Part shown: positions 37,019 through 45,187 of the stretch, in pieces | Numbering within the stretch: the first letter of the stretch is position 1 | Layout of the letters: each line of letters begins with the position of its first letter | DNA from: an uncultured Roseovarius sp. | Lineage (GTDB): Bacteria; Pseudomonadota; Alphaproteobacteria; Rhodobacterales; Rhodobacteraceae | Length of the DNA: 64,000 nt | Direction of reading: 5' to 3' | Assembly (NCBI GenBank): GCA_947496175.1 | Contig: CANMBU010000001.1 | Location: 1,054,001-1,118,000, forward strand | Program-made: the position numbers and the translations under genes | The notes under the pieces: model-generated | What the model saw: only the letters and a program-made list of their open reading frames with translations | Databases searched by the model: none | What the model was told of the DNA's origin: nothing

Positions 37019-40000
37019 TGCGCGACTTGCCCACCCAACGCCAAATTGATGCGGCCCTGCCGGGCCGTTCGACCTGGCTTTCAGCCAATGCGGGCTCTGG
37101 CAAGACCAAGGTTCTGACAGATCGCGTGGCACGCTTGCTTCTAGAGGGCGTCGACCCACAGCACATCTTATGCCTGACTTTCACCAAAGCCGCCGCGGCA
37201 GAAATGCAAAACCGGTTGTTTGAACGGCTTGGGGCCTGGGCGATGCTGTCGGATGCGAAACTCCGTAAAGAGCTAGAGTCGCTCGGCATTGATGGAGAGA
37301 TTTCTGCTCAAGAGCTTGGCAATGCCCGCCGCCTCTTTGCTATTGCCATAGAAACACCCGGCGGCCTGAAGATTCAGACGATCCACTCGTTTTGTTCATC
37401 CCTCCTGCGCCGCTTTCCGCTGGAGGCTGGGATCTCTCCCAATTTTGTTGAGATGGACGAGCGCGCAGATCAAAAACTGCGCGAAGAGATCATCGAAAGC
37501 ATCGCCTCCGGCACAGAAAAAGACAGTCTGCACGCGCTTGCGCGGCAATTCAGTGGCGAAAGCCTTGCGTCCCTGACACAGGACATCGCAAAGCATCGCG
37601 ATGCCTTCCGCAAGATTTGTAGAAAGGACATATATCAGGCTCTAAACCTGCCGGAAAAGGCATCAGAAGTCCTGGCGATTCATACAGCTTTTGACGGAAC
37701 AGAAAGCGTTTTTTGGCCACAGTTGCTTGAGCTTATGCGCAGTATCGGTGGTGCTGTCTATCCAGCAATGGCAGAGCGTCTTGCAACAGTGGATATTCAG
37801 GCGCCGAAAGAAAGCGATCTTGAGACGCTCTTCGATCTGTTTCTTTACAAAAGCTCAAGCGGCTCCAATCTGAAATGGTCATCCAAGTCGACCAATTTTC
37901 CGCAAAGCAACCACAAAAATGCGATCGCTCAGCTTACGCCGATCATCGACCAACTGCATGCGTTTATGGACCGGGTGTCAGAGGCTAAACAGGTTCTCCT
38001 AGCTCTGGAAACAGCACAGAAAACGGTCGTCCTGCATGACTTTGCGACCGTTTTTCTCAAGACTTACCAAGAGGCCAAACTTCGACAGGCTCAGCTTGAT
38101 TTTGACGATCTAATTCTCAAGGCGCGTGATCTCCTGACAGATCGCAAGGTTGCCGACTGGGTGCTCTACAAACTCGACGGTGGGATTGATCACATTCTGA
38201 TCGACGAAGCACAGGACAATAGCCCTGAACAATGGGATCTGATTGAACGGCTGACTTCGGAATTTACTGCCGGGCAGGGTGCGCAACCCGACAAGAATCG
38301 CACGATCTTTGTGGTTGGGGACAAGAAACAGTCAATCTACTCTTTTCAAGGGGCTGATCCAGACGGGTTTGACCGCATGAAGGCGGATTTTTCCGCGCGG
38401 TTGGCCCATGCCAATACCTCTCTGCAGGATATGGAGATGGAGTATTCATTTCGCTCCGCTCATACGATCCTTCAGGCGGTGGATCAGACCTTTTCGAACC
38501 ATAAGGCAAGTGGTTTTACCCAACGCGAACCGCACAAGGCGTTCAAAGCTGAAATGCCGGGCCGTGTTGATCTTTGGCCCGTATTCGAAAAGCCAAAAAC
38601 ACCAGAGCCACCGGATTGGTACATGCCGGTCGACGTGCTGGCCGAAGATGACCCGGCCACTGAACTGGCCCGCAGCGTTGCACATCAGATCAAGTCGATG
38701 ATCGGCACGCCACTTCCGAACGAAGATGGTACAGCCACGCGGCTGATCAATGCCGGAGATGTGCTCATCCTCGTGCAGCGAAGATCCAAGATTTTCCACG
38801 AGATCATCCGTGAATGCAAAGCGCTCGGACTGCCTGTTGCAGGCTCAGACCGGCTTCGCGTGACGGCAGAATTGGCTGTGCGCGATTTGCTTGCATTGTT
38901 TTCTTTTCTTGCCACACCAGAGGATGATCTTTCGCTTGCCGCTGTTTTGCGCTCACCGCTTTTTGGCTGGAGCGAAGCAGAGCTGTTCGACCTCGCCCAT
39001 GCACGCAAGCAGAAGTATCTCTGGGCCGAACTGCGTGACCGAAAAGCGGATTTTGCTGAAACAGTCTCGATTCTTGACGATCTGCGCGACAAGGCTGATT
39101 TTCTGCGGCCCTATGATCTTTTGGAGCGCTGTCTGACTCGGCATCGTGGTCGACACTTATTATTGTCGCGACTGGGTGCAGAAGCAGAAGACGGCATCGA
39201 TGCTCTTTTAGGCCTCGCTATGACTTTTGAAAGTCGGTCCGTCGACAGCCTTACAGGGTTTCTTGTGTGGATGGAGGCTGACAAGCTGGAAATCAAACGC
39301 CAGATGGACGCCGCGGGGGACCGCATCCGCGTGATGACCGTGCATGGGGCCAAGGGCCTGGAGTCCCCGATTGTCATCCTGCCTGATTGTGCGAAACGCG
39401 ACGTCCGGCTGGATTCGCAAATTGTCGTTCAAAACAAGTTGCCATTTTGGCGACCCGCCAAGGATGATCTTCCGGCAGCGCTGCGAGACGCGCGGGACGC
39501 AGAGCTCGCCATGCAAAATGCTGAAAGAGATCGTTTGCTTTACGTCGCCATGACGCGCGCCGAGCAATGGTTGATCGTCGCCGCTGCAGGTGATCTCGAT
39601 AAAGAAAAAGCGGATTGGTACAGCAAAGTGCAGGCCGGTCTTCTCGCGGCTCAAGCAGAGGCGCATAGCTTTGCCAACGGGACAGGTCTTCGTCTTGAAG
39701 ACGGAGCATGGCCCGCGACCATGACAGAAGATGCATCATCAGAAGAAGGCACAATACCAAAGCTGCCGGAAGTTTTTGCAAAAACAGTCTCTGATCCAGC
39801 TAAAATCAAAGAAGTTCTGACACCCTCTGATCTTGGCGGGGCCAAGGCCCTGCCATCGGAAGAGGGCCAGGATGAAGCAGCTGCCAAGCGACGCGGACGA
39901 CAAATTCACACACTTCTGGAACACCTGCCGAGTGACCCCCCTGACCAATGGCCATCACGCGCTGAGGACTTGTTGTCCTCCGGACCTGACCAGGCTGAGC

Positions 40001-40398
40001 CACAGCAAATAGCCCATTTGCTGGCCGAGGCGTCTGAGGTTCTTACCACGCCTGCTCTGGCATTTCTGTTTGCTCAAGATAGCCTCGCGGAAGTGACCAT
40101 TTCTGCACCTGTCGAGGCTTTATCCGGTCGCCGTATTCACGGCATTGTCGATCGCCTGATCTTGTCGAACGACAAAGTCCTGATTGTGGATTTCAAGACA
40201 AATGCGGCCGTTCCAGAATCTCCGGAAGCCTGCCCTGAAGGTCTGCTGCGGCAGATGGGGGCGTATGCCCATGCTTTGCAACAGATTTACCCCGATCGTC
40301 AGGTGGAAACCGCTCTGCTGTGGACGCGAACCGCAACGCTTATGCGCCTGCCACACGATCTTGTGACGGATGCGTTGCACAACACCCATATATCTTGA
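37018..40398 (+). CDS. addA: Double-strand break repair helicase-nuclease AddA
   Basis: 1126 residues from the ATG at 37018. UvrD-type helicase motifs are intact: SANAGSGKTKVLTDR (Walker A), ILIDEAQDNSPEQW (Walker B), VVGDKKQSIYSFQGADP, MTVHGAKGLESPIVILPD and LLYVAMTRAEQW. The C-terminal nuclease has GRQIHTLLEH, HGIVDRLIL and LIVDFKTNA. It is the motor and nuclease subunit of AddAB. It sits between addB and trxA, with trxA starting 57 bp later. Confidence 0.95.
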   Translation: MRDLPTQRQIDAALPGRSTWLSANAGSGKTKVLTDRVARLLLEGVDPQHILCLTFTKAAAAEMQNRLFERLGAWAMLSDAKLRKELESLGIDGEISAQELGNARRLFAIAIETPGGLKIQTIHSFCSSLLRRFPLEAGISPNFVEMDERADQKLREEIIESIASGTEKDSLHALARQFSGESLASLTQDIAKHRDAFRKICRKDIYQALNLPEKASEVLAIHTAFDGTESVFWPQLLELMRSIGGAVYPAMAERLATVDIQAPKESDLETLFDLFLYKSSSGSNLKWSSKSTNFPQSNHKNAIAQLTPIIDQLHAFMDRVSEAKQVLLALETAQKTVVLHDFATVFLKTYQEAKLRQAQLDFDDLILKARDLLTDRKVADWVLYKLDGGIDHILIDEAQDNSPEQWDLIERLTSEFTAGQGAQPDKNRTIFVVGDKKQSIYSFQGADPDGFDRMKADFSARLAHANTSLQDMEMEYSFRSAHTILQAVDQTFSNHKASGFTQREPHKAFKAEMPGRVDLWPVFEKPKTPEPPDWYMPVDVLAEDDPATELARSVAHQIKSMIGTPLPNEDGTATRLINAGDVLILVQRRSKIFHEIIRECKALGLPVAGSDRLRVTAELAVRDLLALFSFLATPEDDLSLAAVLRSPLFGWSEAELFDLAHARKQKYLWAELRDRKADFAETVSILDDLRDKADFLRPYDLLERCLTRHRGRHLLLSRLGAEAEDGIDALLGLAMTFESRSVDSLTGFLVWMEADKLEIKRQMDAAGDRIRVMTVHGAKGLESPIVILPDCAKRDVRLDSQIVVQNKLPFWRPAKDDLPAALRDARDAELAMQNAERDRLLYVAMTRAEQWLIVAAAGDLDKEKADWYSKVQAGLLAAQAEAHSFANGTGLRLEDGAWPATMTEDASSEEGTIPKLPEVFAKTVSDPAKIKEVLTPSDLGGAKALPSEEGQDEAAAKRRGRQIHTLLEHLPSDPPDQWPSRAEDLLSSGPDQAEPQQIAHLLAEASEVLTTPALAFLFAQDSLAEVTISAPVEALSGRRIHGIVDRLILSNDKVLIVDFKTNAAVPESPEACPEGLLRQMGAYAHALQQIYPDRQVETALLWTRTATLMRLPHDLVTDALHNTHIS

Positions 40399-40455
40399 CG
40401 CTCTTGCGACAGCTACATAGGTTCTCATCGAACCTGACACTCAAGGAGATTGAAC

Positions 40456-40776
40456 ATGGCCACCGTTGCCGTAACCGACGACACCTTCGACGCCGAAGTG
40501 AAAAACTCTGACATTCCGGTTGTGGTGGATTTCTGGGCCGAATGGTGCGGCCCCTGCAAACAGATCGGCCCGGCTCTGGAAGAGCTGTCATCCGAAATGG
40601 ATGGCAAGGTGAAGATTGTCAAAGTCAACGTGGATGAGAATCCCAACTCACCGTCGCAAATGGGCGTGCGGGGCATTCCGGCACTCTTTATCTTCAAAGA
40701 TGGAGAGGTTGTCTCGAACCGTGCTGGGGCTGCTCCAAAAGCGTCGCTGCAAAGCTGGATCGAAGAGTCGATCTAA
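40456..40776 (+). CDS. trxA: Thioredoxin 1
   Basis: 106 residues from the ATG at 40456 after AAGGAG. The active site is [15 protein letters not shown], and the cis-proline loop is [11 protein letters not shown]. Thioredoxin reduces disulphides in the cytosol. It is the last gene of the addB-addA block and is followed 20 bp later by a strong terminator. Confidence 0.97.
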   Translation: MATVAVTDDTFDAEVKNSDIPVVVDFWAEWCGPCKQIGPALEELSSEMDGKVKIVKVNVDENPNSPSQMGVRGIPALFIFKDGEVVSNRAGAAPKASLQSWIEESI

Positions 40777-40796
40777 ACCCAGTTTCTCTCTCGAAG

Positions 40797-40825
40797 AGGG
40801 CCGTTTCCCGCGGCCCTTTTTCTTT
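40797..40825 (+). terminator. Rho-independent terminator of trxA
   Basis: 7-bp perfect stem AGGGCCG / CGGCCCT with a 7-nt loop, followed by TTTTTCTTT. Confidence 0.9.
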
Positions 40826-40884
40826 GGCGCGCTTGCGTTGTGCGCATCGGGCTTACATAGTCTGGCCAAATTACAGGAGCGGAC

Positions 40885-41439
40885 ATGAGCAAAGAATTCC
40901 CCGGCTGGCACGGCACCACGATTATCGGCGTCAAGAAAGGCGGTGAAGTGGTCATTGCAGGCGACGGACAGGTCAGTCTTGGTCAAACCGTCATCAAGGG
41001 CACAGCACGCAAGGTGCGCCGCCTGTCTCCAGGTGGATATGAAGTGGTCGCCGGCTTTGCGGGCTCCACCGCCGATGCCTTCACCTTGCTTGAACGGCTG
41101 GAATCCAAGCTGGAGGCCACGCCAGGGCAACTGCAACGCGCATCTGTCGAACTGGCCAAGGACTGGCGCACCGACAAGTACCTGCAAAAACTGGAGGCTA
41201 TGCTGATTGTCTCTGACGGGGCCGAACTCTATGTCATCACCGGTGCCGGTGACGTATTGGAACCTGAACATGACGTGACAGCCATCGGCTCGGGCGGCAA
41301 CTACGCGCTGGCCGCAGCACGCGGCATGATGGATGGCGATAAATCCGCAGAACAGGTGGCCCGCGACGCGATGGCAATCGCGGCGGACATCTGCGTCTAC
41401 ACCAACGGCAATCTGACGGTCGAAACCATTTCCAAGTGA
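40885..41439 (+). CDS. hslV: ATP-dependent protease peptidase subunit HslV
   Basis: 184 residues. After a short propeptide the catalytic N-terminal threonine is in [10 protein letters not shown] (T11 or T12), then [14 protein letters not shown] and [18 protein letters not shown]. HslV forms the proteasome-like core; the partner hslU follows 46 bp later. The start follows an AGGAG. Confidence 0.97.
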   Translation: MSKEFPGWHGTTIIGVKKGGEVVIAGDGQVSLGQTVIKGTARKVRRLSPGGYEVVAGFAGSTADAFTLLERLESKLEATPGQLQRASVELAKDWRTDKYLQKLEAMLIVSDGAELYVITGAGDVLEPEHDVTAIGSGGNYALAAARGMMDGDKSAEQVARDAMAIAADICVYTNGNLTVETISK

Positions 41440-41485
41440 CACGACCCGGCCATGCCGCACCTTCTGAACTCTTGCAGGATCTCAC

Positions 41486-42793
41486 ATGACTGACCTCACG
41501 CCCCGCGAAATCGTATCCGAGCTGGACCGCTTCATCATCGGCCAGAAAGACGCCAAGCGCGCCACCGCCGTGGCCCTGCGCAATCGCTGGCGGCGCAAGC
41601 AGCTCGCCGACGATTTGCGAGAGGAAGTGTACCCCAAGAACATCCTCATGATCGGCCCCACCGGCGTCGGCAAAACCGAAATCTCCCGCCGCCTCGCCAA
41701 ACTCGCCCGCGCCCCCTTTATCAAGGTTGAGGCCACCAAATTCACCGAAGTCGGCTATGTCGGCCGTGACGTGGAACAGATCATCCGCGACCTCGTCGAC
41801 GCCGCCATCATCGAGACCCGTGAGCATATGCGCGAAGACGTCAAGGCCCGCGCCCATCAACAGGCCGAGGACCGCGTGATCGAGGCCATCGCCGGGGAAG
41901 ACGCCCGCGAGGCAACGCGCGAGATGTTCCGCAAAAAACTCAAGTCAGGTGAGCTTGACGACACCGAAATCGAACTTGACGTGGCCGACAATTCCAACCC
42001 GATGGGCATGATGGACATCCCCGGTCAACCCGGCAGCCAGATGGGCATGATGAACCTCGGCGATATCTTCGGCAAAGCCTTCGGCGGCCGCACAGTGCGC
42101 CGCAAACTGACCGTCGCCGAAAGCTATGATCTGCTCATCAGCGAAGAGGCCGACAAACTGCTCGACGACGAAAGCGTCAACCGCACCGCCATGGACGCGG
42201 TCGAGCAGAACGGCATCGTCTTTCTCGATGAGATCGACAAGGTCTGCGCCCGCTCCGATGCCCGCGGCGCCGATGTCAGCCGCGAGGGCGTGCAGCGCGA
42301 CCTGCTCCCGCTGATCGAGGGCACGACCGTGTCCACGAAATACGGCCCCGTCAAAACCGACCACATCCTCTTTATCGCCTCGGGCGCCTTCCACATCGCC
42401 AAGCCGTCGGACCTCTTGCCCGAACTTCAGGGCCGCCTGCCCATTCGCGTTGAGTTGCGCGCGCTGACCGAGGAAGATTTCGTGCGCATCCTGACCGAGA
42501 CCGACAATGCGCTGACCCGGCAATACACCGCACTGATGGGGACCGAAGAGGTGACCGTTGACTTCACAGAAGACGGCATCGCCGCCCTCGCCCGCATCGC
42601 CGCCGAGGTCAACCAGACCGTCGAGAATATCGGCGCCCGGCGGCTCTACACCGTGATGGAACGCGTTTTTGAGGACCTCAGCTTCACCGCCCCCGACCGC
42701 TCAGGCGACAAGATCGTGGTCGACGCAGGCTTTGTGGAAGCGAATTTGGGAGAGCTGATGAAGTCCGCAGATTTGTCGCGGTATGTTTTGTGA
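41486..42793 (+). CDS. hslU: ATP-dependent protease ATPase subunit HslU
   Basis: 435 residues. Walker A is [14 protein letters not shown] and Walker B is [11 protein letters not shown], with [18 protein letters not shown] as sensor 2 and the conserved C-terminal LSRYVL that activates HslV. The family's I domain lies at about 110-230 and includes methionine-rich PMGMMDIPG. This gene is visibly more GC-rich at third positions than the genes around it. Confidence 0.97.
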   Translation: MTDLTPREIVSELDRFIIGQKDAKRATAVALRNRWRRKQLADDLREEVYPKNILMIGPTGVGKTEISRRLAKLARAPFIKVEATKFTEVGYVGRDVEQIIRDLVDAAIIETREHMREDVKARAHQQAEDRVIEAIAGEDAREATREMFRKKLKSGELDDTEIELDVADNSNPMGMMDIPGQPGSQMGMMNLGDIFGKAFGGRTVRRKLTVAESYDLLISEEADKLLDDESVNRTAMDAVEQNGIVFLDEIDKVCARSDARGADVSREGVQRDLLPLIEGTTVSTKYGPVKTDHILFIASGAFHIAKPSDLLPELQGRLPIRVELRALTEEDFVRILTETDNALTRQYTALMGTEEVTVDFTEDGIAALARIAAEVNQTVENIGARRLYTVMERVFEDLSFTAPDRSGDKIVVDAGFVEANLGELMKSADLSRYVL

Positions 42794-43230
42794 GACTTTA
42801 TTCGCGTTAAAAAAGCTCAGTCTCTAATGAGAAAGTTGCATATTAGAGTCTGGTCGCAAATAGTGACGTGGGATGGTTACTAAAGATTTGTGAGCAGACG
42901 GCTTAAATGCAAAGTTGTGCCCATCGCTTTACTTTGAATTATCTTCGCTGGGACTGCATTCCCTCAGCGCGAAGGATAAGAACGGCAATGGGAAACGACA
43001 GTTTCCCATTTCCCAAACCTAAACCTCATGTAAGCGCGGACGCTCACAGGCATAGGCCAAGAACATTGTGCCATAAATTGCACCTCTCTAACCAACGTCG
43101 AAATACAGTTCGACACTCGCAGATCACCTCATGCGGTCCACCAATCGGAAGCATTCGGTTTCAAGAGGGCGTGCGATGGGCACTATTCGAAAATATAGTT
43201 TTCAGTTTGCAGCAGCAAGTATTTGCCTAA
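42794..43230. other. 437-bp intergenic stretch after hslU
   Basis: Lower in GC than hslU and without an ORF I can support on either strand. It contains the 9-bp inverted repeat at 42987-43010. The 3' ends of hslU and the leftward HEPN gene meet here, so this is a convergent, non-coding spacer. Confidence 0.6.
42987..43010. repeat. Perfect 9-bp inverted repeat
   Basis: AATGGGAAA, six bases, TTTCCCATT. No T tract follows on either strand, so it is not a standard terminator; it may be an operator or chance. Confidence 0.5.
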
Positions 43231-43737
43231 CTAAGCACCATTGTTATCTCTTCGAGCGCTTTTGGCGCCCTGAGATGAAATTAACACCCAAGCAGCGAAA
43301 GCTTTCTTGTCAACATTGTTGGCCGACCTGAGGCTTACGATACTAAGGCGAGAGATCTCGTACCAAGTCTCTGCTTCAGCCTTGGTGAACCGAATATTCG
43401 GATCATAATCAGCTCTATGGCGGTGCTCTTGAAGCTGCTGGAAAGCATCAGCAAAACCCTGAATACACACTGGGAATGCAACTTTATTAGCCTGCTCACA
43501 CGCTTTTTTACAAACGCCGTGGTTCAAACCGCGGTACACTTCAACCCAAGCCTTGTTTGGGCGCTGGCTAGGCGTTCTGCCGACCAAAGAGTTGGCACAT
43601 GTTCGAGCTAGAGCATGAAAAACAGCATAATACGATGAACTAATGGAACGTCTAATTTCTGATTGAGTAGGGCGTCTGGTCATAGCCAGCCTACGTGCCA
43701 CCGCCAAATGTCCGTCCGCGAGCTTCGCGTCAGGCAT
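43231..43737 (-). CDS. HEPN-domain protein (UPF0332-like)
   Basis: 168 residues from the ATG at 43737; a GTG at 43743 is the alternative. SSSYYAVFHALAR (33-45) and RHRADYDPNIRFTKAEAE (106-123) match the first and last helices of UPF0332-type HEPN proteins. The HEPN RNase motif R-x4-6-H is not clear; the nearest is RGLNH (69-73), so catalytic activity is uncertain. HEPN proteins occur as toxins, anti-phage RNases and nucleotidyltransferase partners. The ATG overlaps the upstream gene's stop by 8 bp, so the pair is translationally coupled. Base composition differs from hslU. Confidence 0.65.
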   Translation of the reverse strand: MPDAKLADGHLAVARRLAMTRRPTQSEIRRSISSSYYAVFHALARTCANSLVGRTPSQRPNKAWVEVYRGLNHGVCKKACEQANKVAFPVCIQGFADAFQQLQEHRHRADYDPNIRFTKAEAETWYEISRLSIVSLRSANNVDKKAFAAWVLISSQGAKSARRDNNGA

Positions 43738-44023
43738 GAGCACCTGAAGTAATTTGTGGTGTGATTACAGGAAAAAAACCTGACCAATCTGAGCCAAGAG
43801 CCTCACGCACTTTTCCAGTAAGACCAAAGTAGCTCTTCGCCAAATCCTCTGGTTGAACTGTTGTTGTAGTGATCAAAAGCTCAATCAGAATTTTGTGTTC
43901 ATCTTGGTCAATCTCGATAGAAGAGACTTCTATTTTTGATGCTGCATCTAGATCGAAGTTCGCGCGAATAACATTTATAATCTCTTCCGCTAAGACACCG
44001 TCCAAATTTGTTGCTTTAGTCAT
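43730..44023 (-). CDS. Hypothetical partner of the HEPN protein
   Basis: 97 residues from an ATG at 44023 with GGGAGAG upstream; a GTG at 44038 would add five residues. Probable alpha/beta fold: an N-terminal helix (LAEEIINVIRANFD), a strand pair around VSSIEIDQDEHKILIELLIT, a helix (PEDLAKSYFGLTGKVREAL) and a C-terminal GFFPVITPQI. No membrane or signal segment. I recognise no family. Position ahead of a coupled HEPN gene suggests an antitoxin or cognate regulator, which is inference only. Confidence 0.6.
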   Translation of the reverse strand: MTKATNLDGVLAEEIINVIRANFDLDAASKIEVSSIEIDQDEHKILIELLITTTTVQPEDLAKSYFGLTGKVREALGSDWSGFFPVITPQITSGAHA

Positions 44024-44606
44024 CCCAGTCTCTCCCACTTACAGCGCTCTGTAAACCCAGCGCCTTAACGGCGAGCATACACAGCTTCTCATGGTCTTCC
44101 ACAAAAGATGTAGATTCATTATGTCGCATTCAAGGAGAATTCAGAGCTGCGGTTGGGCGATGTTGAAAACAAATGAGTTAAAGAACGATTAAGATTTGCT
44201 TGTGTTCGTTACTCTGACCAAACCACCTCACGCCCTGTTAGCTCCGCCCAAAACAGCAAAAATACAGGCAGTTTACAGCCTGCAGTTTGGCCGCACCAAC
44301 AAAGACTCAGCCCTCGATTCCCTGCAAACACGAAAAACGGGACAGGCTTTCGCCCACCGCGTCCAACTCCAAGACCCGAAATCCCAGCTGGCGACCGTCT
44401 TAGTGGACCGTTCCTTGATCGCCACCGGGTCCATAGTGAAGATCGGCATATTTTGAGTTTTCGCTGTCACATTCGAGGACCATCAAAACTATCTTTTCTC
44501 CGTCCAATGCCTCTTGCAGGGCCTTGTCTGCTGTCCTTGCCCAACCCCCATCGACACCCTACACCACCTCACCTACCCTTCTCCCTAAACCCAAGGGAGG
44601 CCCATC
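44024..44606. other. 583-bp stretch without a supported gene
   Basis: Holds the probable promoter of the HEPN pair on its left. Two overlapping antiparallel ORFs at 44196-44456 and 44273-44470 have no ribosome site or family match, and I do not call them. No tRNA, terminator or repeat was recognised. Confidence 0.5.
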
Positions 44607-44990
44607 ATGACCAACATCACCGGCGGCTGCCTTTGTGGCAAGGTGCGGTTTCGGGCCTCTGGGTCCCCGGATCGCGTGGGTCTGTGTCACTGTCTGAACT
44701 GTCGCAAACATCATGGGGCGGTGTTTTATGCCGCTGCCATTTTCCCTCAAAACGCGGTCACGATTGACGGCGACACGGCCTCGTATCAGGGGCGGCATTT
44801 CTGCCCGGTCTGTGGCGCCTCCGTGTTTGCCCGGACGGGCGATGAGGTTGAGTTGCATCTCGGGGCGCTGGATGACCCGGATCAGTTTCGCCCCACCTAT
44901 GAGCTTTGGACCTGTCGGCGAGAGGCGTGGCTTCCTCCCATCGACGGGACGGTGTGCTTTGAGCGGGATCATCCCACCACCAAATCGTAA
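44607..44990 (+). CDS. GFA/CENP-V domain protein
   Basis: 127 residues from an ATG after GGGAGG. Zinc-binding cysteines are in GGCLCGKVRF, GLCHCLNCRKHHG and FCPVCGASVF, the order expected for glutathione-dependent formaldehyde-activating (GFA) domains. Members bind zinc and act on S-hydroxymethyl-glutathione or related adducts; many have unknown substrates. It is isolated, with the repeat element copy B beginning 28 bp downstream. Confidence 0.88.
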   Translation: MTNITGGCLCGKVRFRASGSPDRVGLCHCLNCRKHHGAVFYAAAIFPQNAVTIDGDTASYQGRHFCPVCGASVFARTGDEVELHLGALDDPDQFRPTYELWTCRREAWLPPIDGTVCFERDHPTTKS

Positions 44991-45018
44991 ACCGGTTATG
45001 ACCGCCCCGCGCGGTGTC

Positions 45019-45127
45019 TTAATCCGGGAAAAGACCGACATCCGCACCGACGTGATACCGACGTAATACCGACGTGAAACCGACACGCCAAACCCCTTGT
45101 TTTTCGCGCGTTAACCTCGATTCGCGC
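45019..45127 (+). repeat. Dispersed five-unit repeat element, copy B
   Basis: TTAATCC (45019-45025), 8 bp, then units ACCGACATCCGC, ACCGACGTGAT, ACCGACGTAAT, ACCGACGTGAA and ACCGACACGCC (45034-45089). Then 20 bp, GTTAACC (45110-45116) and TCGATTCGCGC. This is the same layout and spacing as copy A at 20371-20482. It lies between the 3' ends of the GFA gene and hemY, so it has no gene start directly downstream. Confidence 0.82.
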
Positions 45128-45169
45128 AAAAGCGCTGTGCGCAGCGGTCGGGACCACCGCGCACAGCGC
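45128..45169 (-). terminator. Strong hairpin terminator after hemY
   Basis: 11-bp perfect inverted repeat GCGCTGTGCGC / GCGCACAGCGC (45132-45142, 45159-45169) with a 16-nt loop. On the minus strand it is followed by TTTTGCG. It lies 18 bp beyond the hemY stop. Confidence 0.75.
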
Positions 45170-45187
45170 ATCAGATTTTGCGAAAGG

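Noticed and set aside
41237..42523. Long minus-strand ORFs across hslV and hslU
   Set aside because: They are artefacts of the high third-position GC of hslU; the repetitive A/D/G/V-rich translation is typical of antisense frames.
44196..44470. Overlapping antiparallel ORFs of 86 and 65 codons
   Set aside because: No ribosome-binding site, no recognisable motif and no way to choose between strands; left as non-coding.
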